DNA of 64,000 bases from Dulcicalothrix desertica PCC 7102 (GTDB lineage: Bacteria > Cyanobacteriota > Cyanobacteriia > Cyanobacteriales > Nostocaceae): contig NZ_RSCL01000030.1 in assembly GCF_003991905.1 (NCBI RefSeq), forward strand, positions 1-64,000, given 5' to 3'. The notes beneath the pieces were generated by a model. That model saw nothing but the letters and a program-made list of their open reading frames with translations, searched no databases and was not told the DNA's origin. Every line of letters starts with the position of its first letter. Within the stretch, counting starts at the first letter, position 1. Positions 1 to 9,537 of the stretch are shown one piece after another. A program made the translations under genes and the position numbers.

Positions 1-61
1 TCTTCGTCATCCTGAATTTTTGCTTTTTTCTTGGTTGTAATCTTTTGTACTTCAAATTGAA

Positions 62-436
62 GTGCGGAATGTGGGTTTAAACGTTCTAGATAACCATCCT
101 TTCTTACGACAAACGCTGGAATTGGTTGCCGATAAATGGGTTGTGGCAGTTTTGTACGTACTCTCAAATGGGACGAAACGCTACGGGGAATTACAACGCG
201 AAATCGGTAATATTTCTCAGCGAATGCTAACGAAAAGCTTGCGAGATTTAGAACGCAATGGGTTGGTAAACAGAAAAGTGTATCCAGTGGTTCCACTAAT
301 AGTAGAGTATTCTTTAACGCCACTGGGAGAAAGCTTAAATGGGGTACTCAAATCATTATGTGATTGGTCAAATCAAAATTTTGATGAAGTAGAAGCGGCA
401 AGAGATAAATATGATAAACAAACTCCATACAACTAA
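62..436 (+). CDS. HxlR-family winged-helix transcriptional regulator
   Basis: A 124-residue protein with the HxlR core: an N-terminal helix leading into DKWVVAVLYVL, then YGELQREIGNISQRMLTKSL as the recognition-helix region, then the wing with ERNGLVNRKVYP and the YSLTPLGESL signature. The family has small MarR-like DNA-binding dimers that often sense reactive electrophiles or oxidants. The Cys often found near the N-terminus of redox-sensing members is absent here, so the signal is unknown. The start is a GTG. The frame is open back to base 41 but holds no ATG. It is the first gene in the window, and the next gene is on the opposite strand, so its target cannot be read from context. Confidence 0.85.
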   Translation: MRNVGLNVLDNHPFLRQTLELVADKWVVAVLYVLSNGTKRYGELQREIGNISQRMLTKSLRDLERNGLVNRKVYPVVPLIVEYSLTPLGESLNGVLKSLCDWSNQNFDEVEAARDKYDKQTPYN

Positions 437-510
437 CAATATGCTGCTATTCTTCTGGCGCCTATGGTCGCACGCATTAATTTTCTTACATGAAAAGCTT
501 ATTCATTAGT

Positions 511-532
511 AGGGTGGGCACTGCCAGCCCTT
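511..532. repeat. Degenerate GC-rich inverted repeat
   Basis: GGGTGGGCACTGCCAGCCC forms an imperfect hairpin in the gap between the convergent ends of the HxlR and HlyD-like genes. It may act as a terminator or be a relic of the short GC-rich repeats seen elsewhere in the window. Confidence 0.35.
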
Positions 533-544
533 TCAACATGTACA

Positions 545-2044
545 TCAACGTACAAATTTTAAGCTTTCTGCTTTTTTAAAAATAAAATCTGTAAAAATAC
601 TTATCACGCTTCTTTTTCGTAATTTAATATTAGCGTTAATTGACATTCCTGACTGCAACATAACTTGGCGGTTATGAATTAATAAAGCTTGTCTATCTAA
701 GCTAACTTTTGCAGGAAACCGCCAGTAAGGATATAGTTGGTCTGGAGGTAAAGCATCAGAACCTATCTCAATTAATTCGCCTTTAACATCACCATATTCT
801 TGAAAGGGAAACGAATCTATTCTCACATCTACTTTTTTACCATTACGAATAAAACCAATATCTCGGTTGGTAATATAGACTTTGGCAATTAAGTTATCTT
901 TTGGAACAATTTTTAAGATTGGTTCGCTAGAATTTGCAACAAACCCAGGAGATTTTGCTTTTAGCTCAAAAATTGAGCCTGATATTGGGGCAATAATTTT
1001 TTGATATTTTAAAGTTTCTTGAGTTTGAATTAGTTTACTATCTATCTCGCTAATTTGACTATTCAACTCATAGATACGTTTTTGATTCTCTAAAATTACT
1101 TTGGATACTTGAGTATCGATTTCAGCGATATTTTTCTCATTATTAGTAATTCGTAATAGCAAATCCTCTTGTGATGCTGCTACCGTACCGCGTAATTTTT
1201 GGTTCGTTCGAGTTAGTTCTAACTGGAGTTTTTGTTCTTCTTTAGTTAAGCGAGTAACTTCAGCCAGTTTTGTGCTAACGTCCTGCTGCTGTTTTAAATA
1301 TTGAATTTGGGAAATTGCCCCAATTTTTGCCAAAGGTTTAAATCTATTTAAAATACCTTGATTGATTGTCAACAGTTCTTTTGCACTACTTAGCTGTGCT
1401 TGTATTTGTAAGAGTTCTTGTTTTACTTGTCCTGTTGTTAATTTAGCATCTTCTATCCGAGAAGATAAATCAATTTGTCGATTTTGTAGTCGTAATTTTT
1501 GTTCGGATGTTAAATTCACTAAATTTTCACCATTTAATTGACTGCGATATAATTCATTTTCGCTGACATAGGTAGCTCGACTTTTCATTAAAAAAGCTAA
1601 TTCTGGTTTGATGGTGAACTGGGTATTGTTTTGAATTACACCTGACGAATAAGACGATTCTTGCAAGCTAATCCGATAAAAATTAGTTTCTTGTTGAAGA
1701 GCGTTTCTTTGTTGTAAAAGTGCGCGACGAGTTTGCTTGAGAGCAAGCAATTGTGCTTGAGAAGAGGTTTGCTCTAAACTAATTAGTATCTCACCTTTTT
1801 GAACAACTTTGCCTTCTTTTACATGAATTTCTTTAACCACACCACCAACAGGTGCTTGAACTTCTTGTACGGTGCTTTTCGGTTCTAGTTTACCAGCAGC
1901 GGGAACTGATTCCTCGATTTGAAAAACCGAAGCCCAGACAATTGTAAAAACTGTAATTCCAAATATACTCCAAGCAATTAATCGCGACCAAATAGGAGAT
2001 TGTTCTAATAATATAGGTTTGTCAAATTTGGTTTGGATAGCCAT
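545..2044 (-). CDS. HlyD-family membrane fusion protein (type I secretion adaptor)
   Basis: 499 residues, normal for a type I secretion adaptor. The order is a short cytoplasmic N-terminus, one membrane segment around residues 20-45, a lipoyl/barrel-sandwich half (VQEVQAPVGGVVKEIHVKEG), a long Gln/Leu-rich coiled coil of about 250 residues, then the second lipoyl half (IIAPISGSIFELKAKSPG) and a beta-barrel domain. Such proteins bridge the inner-membrane ABC exporter and the outer-membrane TolC channel. The gene starts 8 bases after the stop of the HlyB-like gene, so the two are probably co-transcribed. No TolC gene lies in the window, and the channel is presumably encoded elsewhere. Confidence 0.92.
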   Translation of the reverse strand: MAIQTKFDKPILLEQSPIWSRLIAWSIFGITVFTIVWASVFQIEESVPAAGKLEPKSTVQEVQAPVGGVVKEIHVKEGKVVQKGEILISLEQTSSQAQLLALKQTRRALLQQRNALQQETNFYRISLQESSYSSGVIQNNTQFTIKPELAFLMKSRATYVSENELYRSQLNGENLVNLTSEQKLRLQNRQIDLSSRIEDAKLTTGQVKQELLQIQAQLSSAKELLTINQGILNRFKPLAKIGAISQIQYLKQQQDVSTKLAEVTRLTKEEQKLQLELTRTNQKLRGTVAASQEDLLLRITNNEKNIAEIDTQVSKVILENQKRIYELNSQISEIDSKLIQTQETLKYQKIIAPISGSIFELKAKSPGFVANSSEPILKIVPKDNLIAKVYITNRDIGFIRNGKKVDVRIDSFPFQEYGDVKGELIEIGSDALPPDQLYPYWRFPAKVSLDRQALLIHNRQVMLQSGMSINANIKLRKRSVISIFTDFIFKKAESLKFVR

Positions 2045-2052
2045 AAATTATT

Positions 2053-5013
2053 TTAAAGTTGTGCGTCTTGCTGTTTATAAAGACAGTAGTAATAACCTTG
2101 CTGAGACATTAAATCATAGTGCGTACCTTGCTCGACAATTACACCAGCATCCATCATTAAAATCATGTCCGCGTTACGTATCGTTGTCAGACGATGAGTA
2201 ATAAAAAATACTGTTTTATCTTTAAAAGCTTCGGCTAAATTGCGACAAACTTGGGCTTCTGCATTATAGTCTAATGCACTGGTTGCTTCATCTAATATCA
2301 AAATCTGTGGATTTTGTAGTACCGTTCGTGCGATTGCAACTCTCTGTCTCTGTCCACCAGATAAACTCGAACCACGTTCCCCGACTTTGGTATTGTAGCC
2401 TTGAGGTAAGTTCATAATAAAATCATGAGCAAATGCAACTTTTGCTGCTGCAATAATTTCATCATCACTGGCATCAGGATAGGCAAGAGCTATGTTATCG
2501 CGAATAGTACCCTCAAATAATAGGGTGTCTTGGAGAACCACACCAATTTGACTTCGTAAAGAATACAATTCCACCTTGCTAATGTCGTAACCATCTATAG
2601 AGATTTGTCCAGCTTGGGGTTCATAAAGTCGAGGTAGTAATTTCAATAAGGTACTCTTACCCGAGCCACTTTGTCCAACTATTCCAACGAAAGAACCTGG
2701 AGGTATTTTGAGGTTAATATTACATAATTGTAAAGTACCTCCATGTTTAAAGCCAAAGGAAAGATTATCGTAGCGAACATTACCTACAATCGTAGGCATT
2801 AATATATTTTGAGCATCACTTTGAGTTTCTTGAGGTGTATCTAAAATATCGCTGAGTCGCTGTAAAGACAATGCCGTTTCTTGAAAATTTTGCCATAGTT
2901 GAACTAAACGTAATAGGGGAGTCGTGACATATCCTCCCAAAATCCGAAAGGCAATTAATTGTCCTAAAGTTAATTGTTGTTTGAGTACCAAAAAAGCTCC
3001 AACCCACAAGACTAATAAATTTGAGAATTTATTTAAAAAACTACTGATAGAGCTTGCTGTAGTTTGTGTTGAGATAATTTTAAATCCAGCGCTAATATAG
3101 CGTGCATATTTCTCTTGCCATTTCCAACGCGCTCGCATTTCCAAGTTTTGCGCTTTGACTGTTTGCATACCTCCCATAATTTCCACAAGATAAGAATGGG
3201 TATCGCTATTACATTCAGCTTTATTATTTAACTGTCTGCGAATAATTGGTGATACCATCAAGTTAAGTAAAGCAAACAGCGGTACAGTAGCTAATGCAAC
3301 AACTGTTAATATTGGACTGTACATCAACATCACTAAGATGTAAATGATAGAAAATATTGCATCCATTACAACAGTCAAAGCTGTACCTGTTAAAAAAGAG
3401 CGAATATTTTCTAGTTCGTGTACCCTAGTTGCTAATTCCCCTACCGGACGACGTTCAAAGTAAGATAATGGCAACCGCAGTAAATGATTAATAACCTCCG
3501 TACCTAGAGATAAATCGATTCGATTGGTAGTATCTACAAATAATTGCGTGCGGATTGCAGTTAATACAGCTTCAACAACCGCAACAACAAGCAAGAATAT
3601 TCCAAATACTTCTAAACTATCGGGGCTATTTCCAACAATTACTTTATCAATAATTACTTGCGTTGCTAGAGGGTTGACTAGCCCAAATATTTGTACTACC
3701 ATCGAAGCAATTAGAACTTCGATTAAAACTTTGCGATAGCGTTGGAGTGCGGGTATAAACCATCGCAAGCTAAAGTGAGATTGGGGAGTATTTTTGGTTG
3801 GTTGTAGTAGTAAAACAGTTCCTTCACTTCCCCAAGTATCGATAAAATCAAGAATTTTGCGACGTACTACACCGATTTCTGGAATTGCGATGACTAATTC
3901 ATTTACATTACTTTTATAAATAATTGCAAAACTATCTTGATAAGCAATCATCACCGGAGGTTGGAGTTTACCTACCGCAGTTGCCGGAACCTTCACCATT
4001 TGAGTCGTTAAACCCATCAATTCCGCAACCGCAGCGCAAAATTGTAGCGAAAAACTGCCCATTTGCTTTGCGATAATTTTCTTTAACATATCCCGACGGA
4101 AAGGGATATTAAAAAACTTACTCAACATTTGGAAACAAGCTAAAGTAGCTTCTTCTTTACCTCTACCTTTTACATAAGGATAATTTTGGGGATTATTTTC
4201 ATCCTCTAAAGGTTGCAATGCTGAGTGATTAACATCCGGTGCGTCAGGAACATTGGTTACATCTATAGATGTTGATGCTGATGAAGTAAATTTAGAAATC
4301 ATATTTATCGCATCATGACGTACACCTAACAAGCGTAAATTTCCTCTAGTAGAAATTTTTGATGTTGTATCCCTACATTCAAAACGACTTGCAATCACAA
4401 ATTCTTTCTGTGAGCTACTGCTAACTAACCATAAATATTCTGAATTTAATTTTTGAGCAGAAAATTTGTGTCCTGTTTTAATTTTTAGTTGATTATTTTC
4501 AATCAGATTTTGAGCTAGTTTTACTAAATCTGTTTCTGCATCTGCTTGCCTACTTAATTCCTCTCCTAATAAATCATACACTTCGATTAATGCAGCGGAA
4601 CTATTTAGTTCATTAAACAAAACTGAATTCTGCTCAACTAAATTGTTAAAATATTGACTATCTATATTTAAACAAATAACTTCTGTGGAAGCAATGACTG
4701 TTTCGCAAGGTATCTCTCGCAGATAACTAACCCAACCAAACATTTCTCCCGAAGTAAGCAATTTTAGAGTGTTAGCTTTCTGATTGCGTGGGTCATAACC
4801 TAAAAGACGTGCTTGACCTTGATAAACAATGCTCACATATTCTGGCATGACCTCCCGATTTGATATTACCTGTCCAATGCGATAGCGTAATAACTCTACT
4901 TGCGTGGCTAATGTTATTAATACGTTTTTTGGCAGGCGATCAAAAGGTGAAATGCCAGCAAGAAACTCTAAGATACTATCAGCTTGTGTAGACATTATTA
5001 TGCCGGAAGTCAT
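2053..5013 (-). CDS. HlyB-like ABC exporter with N-terminal cNMP-binding and C39-like domains
   Basis: 986 residues in four parts. Residues about 10-130 form a cyclic-nucleotide-binding-like fold. Residues about 280-400 form a C39-like domain. Residues about 425-720 are the membrane domain. Residues about 745-980 are the nucleotide-binding domain, with GQSGSGKST (Walker A), LSGGQRQR (signature) and ILILDEATSALD (Walker B). In the C39-like part the usual catalytic Cys context is altered and the His position reads SFAIIYKS, so it is probably a non-proteolytic substrate-docking domain. The cNMP-binding and C39 arrangement is common in cyanobacterial exporters placed next to HlyD. ATG starts exist at 5013 and 4995. 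The upstream one has an AAAGGA ribosome site about 8 bases before it. Confidence 0.92.
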   Translation of the reverse strand: MTSGIIMSTQADSILEFLAGISPFDRLPKNVLITLATQVELLRYRIGQVISNREVMPEYVSIVYQGQARLLGYDPRNQKANTLKLLTSGEMFGWVSYLREIPCETVIASTEVICLNIDSQYFNNLVEQNSVLFNELNSSAALIEVYDLLGEELSRQADAETDLVKLAQNLIENNQLKIKTGHKFSAQKLNSEYLWLVSSSSQKEFVIASRFECRDTTSKISTRGNLRLLGVRHDAINMISKFTSSASTSIDVTNVPDAPDVNHSALQPLEDENNPQNYPYVKGRGKEEATLACFQMLSKFFNIPFRRDMLKKIIAKQMGSFSLQFCAAVAELMGLTTQMVKVPATAVGKLQPPVMIAYQDSFAIIYKSNVNELVIAIPEIGVVRRKILDFIDTWGSEGTVLLLQPTKNTPQSHFSLRWFIPALQRYRKVLIEVLIASMVVQIFGLVNPLATQVIIDKVIVGNSPDSLEVFGIFLLVVAVVEAVLTAIRTQLFVDTTNRIDLSLGTEVINHLLRLPLSYFERRPVGELATRVHELENIRSFLTGTALTVVMDAIFSIIYILVMLMYSPILTVVALATVPLFALLNLMVSPIIRRQLNNKAECNSDTHSYLVEIMGGMQTVKAQNLEMRARWKWQEKYARYISAGFKIISTQTTASSISSFLNKFSNLLVLWVGAFLVLKQQLTLGQLIAFRILGGYVTTPLLRLVQLWQNFQETALSLQRLSDILDTPQETQSDAQNILMPTIVGNVRYDNLSFGFKHGGTLQLCNINLKIPPGSFVGIVGQSGSGKSTLLKLLPRLYEPQAGQISIDGYDISKVELYSLRSQIGVVLQDTLLFEGTIRDNIALAYPDASDDEIIAAAKVAFAHDFIMNLPQGYNTKVGERGSSLSGGQRQRVAIARTVLQNPQILILDEATSALDYNAEAQVCRNLAEAFKDKTVFFITHRLTTIRNADMILMMDAGVIVEQGTHYDLMSQQGYYYCLYKQQDAQL

Positions 5014-5046
5014 TACTATAATCCTTTCACTAAATTAAAATTGCTT

Positions 5047-5772
5047 TTAATTGCTTTTATAAGTACTTCTAACTTGCTCATTAACCCACATATCGAATAA
5101 TTCATCAAGCAATTTGCGTTGCATTATATCATCCAACCGTGCAGGTAAAAATTGTTCCAAGCGAACAATAACAAAATAACCTTCGATCTGATTAGGCGCC
5201 CAAAGTTGACCGGGTTTACTAGCGGTTAATATTCTTGCTAGATGTGGATGAGTTTGTGCCAATGTCACAGGACCTATTACACCATCAGTATAAGCCTCAA
5301 GACCTTCAGAAAATTCGCGCGCTAATTCAGCAAATGACTGTTCCGAACCTTGAAGTCTAAAATAAATTTCAAAAGCTAATCCACTGTCTTTTAAACGAAT
5401 CAACGAATAAACTGCTCTGTCATAATTTGCTTTAACTTTAAAAAAATAAGAATCAACCTTATGGCTAAAATTTTCTTTTTTAAATTGATATATTTTCCAA
5501 TTGCGAATCGCTAACTCTTCCATCTCCTCCAAACTCATACCATGATTTTGCAACCAAGCTTCTTTTGCTTCCACCGATGCAATATGATAACGTCGTTCAA
5601 ACTCTTGAATTGCAAGCGCACATTCCGACTCTGTACAAGGAATATCAGCAATCGCTTGGTCGATTACAACACCACGCCAAACCTGTGGCATAATCTGATA
5701 GCGATTTAACAACTTCGGTAACTCTAGTGCATGAATAGTTGTCTCTCCGATTTGTATGGTGGGTGCATTCAT
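5047..5772 (-). CDS. PpiC/parvulin-like peptidylprolyl isomerase of a secretion operon
   Basis: 241 residues with no obvious signal peptide. Residues about 125-215 match a parvulin-like core: FAELAREFSEG, GVIGPVTLAQTHPHLARIL and a terminal beta strand GYFVIVRLEQFLPARL. Proteins of this type often accompany HlyB/HlyD genes in cyanobacteria and may assist the exported substrate. The N-terminal 100 residues are helical and resemble the chaperone part of SurA-like proteins. The gene has a GAGGA ribosome site and precedes the exporter by 33 bases on the same strand, so an operon is likely. Confidence 0.8.
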   Translation of the reverse strand: MNAPTIQIGETTIHALELPKLLNRYQIMPQVWRGVVIDQAIADIPCTESECALAIQEFERRYHIASVEAKEAWLQNHGMSLEEMEELAIRNWKIYQFKKENFSHKVDSYFFKVKANYDRAVYSLIRLKDSGLAFEIYFRLQGSEQSFAELAREFSEGLEAYTDGVIGPVTLAQTHPHLARILTASKPGQLWAPNQIEGYFVIVRLEQFLPARLDDIMQRKLLDELFDMWVNEQVRSTYKSN

Positions 5773-5832
5773 AGTTTTTTCCTCAACAGCATTTTGGTAC
5801 TATCAAACACGGCAACCTTAAAAATACGCAGA

Positions 5833-5862
5833 TGTAGAGACCGGAAATTCACGGTCTCTACA
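5833..5862. repeat. Short palindromic repeat, GTAGAGACCG type
   Basis: GTAGAGACCG and CGGTCTCTAC arms flank an 8-base loop between the RTX gene and the isomerase gene. This is one of 13 related elements in the window. The arms differ from the common GACGCG version by compensating changes, which supports selection or gene conversion for hairpin pairing. Confidence 0.8.
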
Positions 5863-5871
5863 AAGTTTACA

Positions 5872-6480
5872 TTAAGCGATGTAAGTTAAAGATGCTGGGT
5901 CAACATTAATTCGTAGTACAAGTTCTGCACCACTAACCTCAAAAGTCTTGGCCTCAAAGTAATTTCCTTTGTCTTGGATGTCAGCAAAGTCAGCAACACC
6001 CGAAACTCCAAAGTCACTTAGGTCAATCTTGTCTATACCAACTTCATAATCAGCAATAGTCAAGGAATAGCCAACCCCATCTTTGTTGACAGCAACGAAA
6101 GTATCTGCTTGCTTATCTCTTGTAATAACAGTAGCGAAGGGGTCATTTTGTAAGTCAGTAAGCAACTGAGCATTATATTGGTTGGAACCTCCTCCCACCA
6201 AAATATCGTCTCCCCAGGCATATAAGATGTCTGAAGCAGAACCACCTACAAGAATGTCACTTCCCTTCTCAGGTTGGCTCGTTGCAGATGTTTCTCCATC
6301 ACCAGACAATATATCAGCACCCGCACCACCAAAAAGAGAATCATCACCTTTACCACCTAAAAGAGTGTCAATGCCTCCAAGTCCTTCAAGAATGTCATTT
6401 CCATCTCTTCCACGAATTGTATCTGCAGTAGATGTTCCTCTTAAGCGATTGTCACTATCGTTACCAACTATTGTCGCCAT
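5872..6480 (-). CDS. RTX-type calcium-binding protein, probable type I secretion substrate
   Basis: 202 residues from an ATG preceded by GGAG. A longer 212-residue reading adds ten residues with no support. Residues about 8-100 carry degenerate calcium-binding nonapeptides (GNDILEGLGG, GGKGDDSLFGGAGADILSG, GSDILVGGSASDIL). The C-terminal part (TFVAVNKDG, ISDYEVG-like IADYEVGIDKIDLSDF) matches the usual RTX tail that carries the uncleaved secretion signal. No N-terminal signal peptide is visible. Its place directly upstream of the isomerase, HlyB-like and HlyD-like genes makes it the likely cargo. The small size suggests a surface or matrix protein and not a large toxin, which is inference. 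Confidence 0.85.
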   Translation of the reverse strand: MATIVGNDSDNRLRGTSTADTIRGRDGNDILEGLGGIDTLLGGKGDDSLFGGAGADILSGDGETSATSQPEKGSDILVGGSASDILYAWGDDILVGGGSNQYNAQLLTDLQNDPFATVITRDKQADTFVAVNKDGVGYSLTIADYEVGIDKIDLSDFGVSGVADFADIQDKGNYFEAKTFEVSGAELVLRINVDPASLTYIA

Positions 6481-6510
6481 ATTAATTCTCCAGAAATAGG
6501 GGTTACACAA

Positions 6511-7325
6511 CTAAGCGCTTAGTATTATTTAAAACTAGGCGTTATTGAGCGTCTGCTCAACATGAGTATTAATATATACTTTAATTTATGAGAAATATAT
6601 GAAAATTTGATGAGACAATTCTCATTTTCTAACGGTAACACGGTGCCAGTCCTTTTACCTTTACTTTGTATTGCTCAATAAAGCTTTAATATGCTCTTAT
6701 TAGCTTCAATTTACTTAACACATGCTTGGTGCTATTTGCACTGTTGTTTATTTGCGTTCACCAACCAAGTGTAACTATAGACTTATTTCTATGTTACTAT
6801 TTTATCAAGAGATTGTACTTAAGAACTATTGAACTAAGAAAAAATGTAGGTGAAAGTTCTACCAGCTTCTTTCATGCTTGATATTATGTCCGGTTGATTA
6901 CCCATAATTTCCGACAATGTAGAGACGCGTTCACGGAGTGTACCGAAGATAAATTTCGCGTCTCTATCAGTTAACCGAGCAGTATTGTTATCTGCCCACA
7001 TATCCGCTGTTCTTTGTTCAGGCGTCTTTTAACTGAAAAGTCATGTGGGTTCGCCAACCCACACCTTTTACTCATTCTTGTGCTTTAATGAATTGTGTTT
7101 GAGTTGTTGAGGTGGGTTGAGAAAGATTTTCTGTGGATGTTGATGTTGGTGCCACTCCTACAAGTGCAGTTGTGGTGGTTGTTAAAAAACCTCAATTCAA
7201 TCCACTGTGTATCGAATGCATCTTGCCCAGTTCCATAAATAAGGGCGCCGTATCTCACATCTTGCACCTTCTCAACAAGGGTAACAGTCTGCGGCAGTTG
7301 GCAGTGAGGAATGCCAGTTAGGATG
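6511..7325. other. Mostly non-coding gap with a palindrome relic and a possible gene remnant
   Basis: The first half is AT-rich and shows no gene. A stretched GTAGAGACGCG repeat lies at 6919-6966. At about 7085-7325 a minus-strand reading frame looks protein-like in composition (QLPQTVTLVEKVQDVRYGAL) but has no recognised family. It would have to start inside the methyltransferase gene, so it may be a decayed gene end. Confidence 0.5.
6919..6966. repeat. Expanded palindromic repeat, GTAGAGACGCG arms
   Basis: Arms GTAGAGACGCG and CGCGTCTCTA are kept, but the loop has grown to about 26 bases. This is the longest-loop member of the family in the window. Confidence 0.7.
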
Positions 7326-8135
7326 TTACTTTTGTAAAACATAGCAAAAGTATTCAACATCTCGATTTTTGAGTGCTTTATAAATAGGACTTTCTTGACA
7401 TCCAGCAAACCAACTTAATAGTTTTTGTAAATACTTGGGAGCATTTTGCTTAATTAATGTTAATTTTCTCCCGTTATCTAAATCCATTGCTTTAACAACA
7501 TTATCCGTAATTAGCTCTGATTTTAAAATTTTAAAACCAGATGATTGTAACAAACCTTTTATATTATCAATTTCGTCTTTTGAACGAAAGTCAGCGAACA
7601 AAAAGTGACCATTGGGACGAAGAACTTTATAAACTCCAGAAAAGAAATTTTCAATCGAAGCATAGCAATGTGATGATTCAACGTTGACAACAGCATCAAA
7701 TGAGGAGTCCGCAAACTCTAATGATTCTGCATCCCCTATACAAAAATTTAGCTGTGGAATAACATGATTTTTTTGACAAAATTTAATATTACGTTCAGAA
7801 AAATCAACTCCTGTCATTGTTTTGGGATGTAAGTAGCGTGCAATATATGAAGAACCACCACCACGTCCACATCCAACTTCCAGAACATCTAATCCATTTA
7901 GTGGAATAGCATTTGCAACATGATGATAAAGTTGAGCGCTATAAAGCTCTTCCTGTTCATAATCACTCAATAATAGCTTAATTTCCTGCTCTAAATTCAC
8001 ATACCCATAATTCATAAAAGTTATTTTATTGTTTGCCACATTTGATGCAAGTAGGTTGTACCATCTTTTCCAAATAAGTTTTTTCAAGGGAGAATCAACA
8101 AGGTAGAGTACGAATTGCTGAAATGGACTCTTCAT
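7326..8135 (-). CDS. Class I SAM-dependent methyltransferase
   Basis: 269 residues. Motif I is LDVLEVGCGRGGGSSYIARYL at about residues 83-103, followed by an acidic motif II region (MTGVDFSERNIKFCQ) and GDAESLEFADSSFDAVVNVES for motifs II-IV. YKVLRPNGHFLFADFR gives the post-motif strand typical of UbiE/Methyltransf_11 enzymes. The C-terminal 70 residues show no known substrate domain. Overall pattern resembles small-molecule (lipid, quinone or polyketide) methyltransferases. No pathway partners are adjacent, so the substrate is unknown. It is divergent from the DMT exporter gene that follows. Confidence 0.85.
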   Translation of the reverse strand: MKSPFQQFVLYLVDSPLKKLIWKRWYNLLASNVANNKITFMNYGYVNLEQEIKLLLSDYEQEELYSAQLYHHVANAIPLNGLDVLEVGCGRGGGSSYIARYLHPKTMTGVDFSERNIKFCQKNHVIPQLNFCIGDAESLEFADSSFDAVVNVESSHCYASIENFFSGVYKVLRPNGHFLFADFRSKDEIDNIKGLLQSSGFKILKSELITDNVVKAMDLDNGRKLTLIKQNAPKYLQKLLSWFAGCQESPIYKALKNRDVEYFCYVLQK

Positions 8136-8206
8136 AGTGTTTCGTATGTTTAGTAATATATTTATTCCACTTAAGCTAAAATTATACAGCAGCGCGATGG
8201 TAAAAT

Positions 8207-9127
8207 ATGGTTCAACGAATGAAGGTTGCTTTAGTATTAACTCTTGGTGTACTTGCTGTCTCTACTTCTGCTATATTTATCCGACTAGCATTTGAGTCTG
8301 CGTCCGTGTACAACGTCGGGTTTAGCTTGGTAATAGCTGCTTCTCGCTTGAGTCTTGCATCGCTAATTTTGCTGCTTACAAGTTTGACACCGCGTAAATC
8401 ACAGGAATTACAGCAACAGGCAAATTTTAATTATACTGCTTTTTACTATGCAGTAGGCGCCGGGTTTTGTCTAGCTTTACATTTTGCGACTTGGATTACG
8501 TCATTAACTTATACTTCTATTACTGCTTCTACTACGTTAGTTACTACTAATCCTATTTGGGTAACATTTATAACTTGGCTGTGGTTGAAAGAAAAACCAA
8601 CTTTCCTCACTTTATTAGGCATTGGCATTGCGCTTGCTGGGGGAATTACGATTAGTTTAAGTAGTTCAAGTATAGATACATCTAGTCAACCATTGTTAGG
8701 TAACTTTTTAGCTTTAGTCGCATCATGGGCAGCGAGTTTTTACCTACTACTAGGCAGAGAATCACAACGACGAGGATTAAGTATAAGTAAATATATCACA
8801 GTCGCTTATACAACTTCAGCTTTAGTACTTTTACCTGTACCCTTTTTTGTTGGCGCCAGCTATATTAATTATCCTAGCCTTGTGTATTTTTACATCGCAT
8901 TAATGGCACTGATTCCGCAATTAATCGGACACACAAGCTTTAACTGGGCCACACGTGTTATGTCACCAATTATAGTAACACTTGTACTATTGTTTGAACC
9001 AATAGGCGCCAGTCTACTTGGATATCTAATATTTAAAGAAGTCCCTAAACCCTTAGAATTAGTAAGCGCAGTAGTTATACTTGTGGGTGTCGCATTAGCA
9101 ATATTAGGAACTCGACGTATAACGTAA
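8207..9127 (+). CDS. EamA/DMT-superfamily permease
   Basis: 306 residues with ten predicted membrane segments arranged as two five-helix EamA halves. The first half ends near WVTFITWLWLKEKPTFLTLLGIGIALAGG, and the second ends near LGYLIFKEVPKPLELVSAVVILVGVAL. The repeated [F/W]LKE-P signature at the end of each half is characteristic. Members export amino acids, nucleosides or other small metabolites. The substrate cannot be read here. A second ATG lies four codons downstream. Confidence 0.88.
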   Translation: MVQRMKVALVLTLGVLAVSTSAIFIRLAFESASVYNVGFSLVIAASRLSLASLILLLTSLTPRKSQELQQQANFNYTAFYYAVGAGFCLALHFATWITSLTYTSITASTTLVTTNPIWVTFITWLWLKEKPTFLTLLGIGIALAGGITISLSSSSIDTSSQPLLGNFLALVASWAASFYLLLGRESQRRGLSISKYITVAYTTSALVLLPVPFFVGASYINYPSLVYFYIALMALIPQLIGHTSFNWATRVMSPIIVTLVLLFEPIGASLLGYLIFKEVPKPLELVSAVVILVGVALAILGTRRIT

Positions 9128-9270
9128 GTTGGCAACCTTAGCGCGGAAACCCAACAAATAAGACAAGAAGTATTAGTCGCACCAAGCGATTATTCTAAAA
9201 TTAATACTAATAGCGTTCCAGATTTAGTACAGTTATAATAAATTTAAAGAAGCAACAGTACGGCAAAGTT

Positions 9271-9537
9271 ATGCTACAGACTTTTAGAGCAACCTTAAGG
9301 GGCGACTCGTTGGAATGGGGAGAAGAAGTGCGGGGCAATTTGAGAGACGATAGCCCGGTGCAAGTGTTAGTCACAATTTTGGAAGAAGAGCCAAGTCTTA
9401 AGACAAAGGGGCGTGGGCAAAGGATGGCAGCAGCCTTGGAGAAGCTAGCGCAAGCACAAGCTTTTGCAGGAATTGACCCAGTAGTTTGGCTTTCTGAAGT
9501 GCGGCAAGATCGGGAACTTCCAGGTCGGAATGAATGA
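9271..9537 (+). CDS. Putative antitoxin partner of the PIN toxin
   Basis: 88 residues. The N-terminal half (FRATLRGDSLEWGEEV, then SPVQVLVTIL) is like the short beta-rich DNA-binding start of some cyanobacterial antitoxins. The C-terminal half (RMAAALEKLAQAQAFAGIDPVVWLSEVRQDRELPGR) is a helix plus an extended toxin-binding tail ending in a typical R-DR-LP-R pattern. The stop overlaps the toxin start by four bases (ATGA), so translation is coupled. Family assignment rests on this architecture and on its partner. Confidence 0.75.
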   Translation: MLQTFRATLRGDSLEWGEEVRGNLRDDSPVQVLVTILEEEPSLKTKGRGQRMAAALEKLAQAQAFAGIDPVVWLSEVRQDRELPGRNE

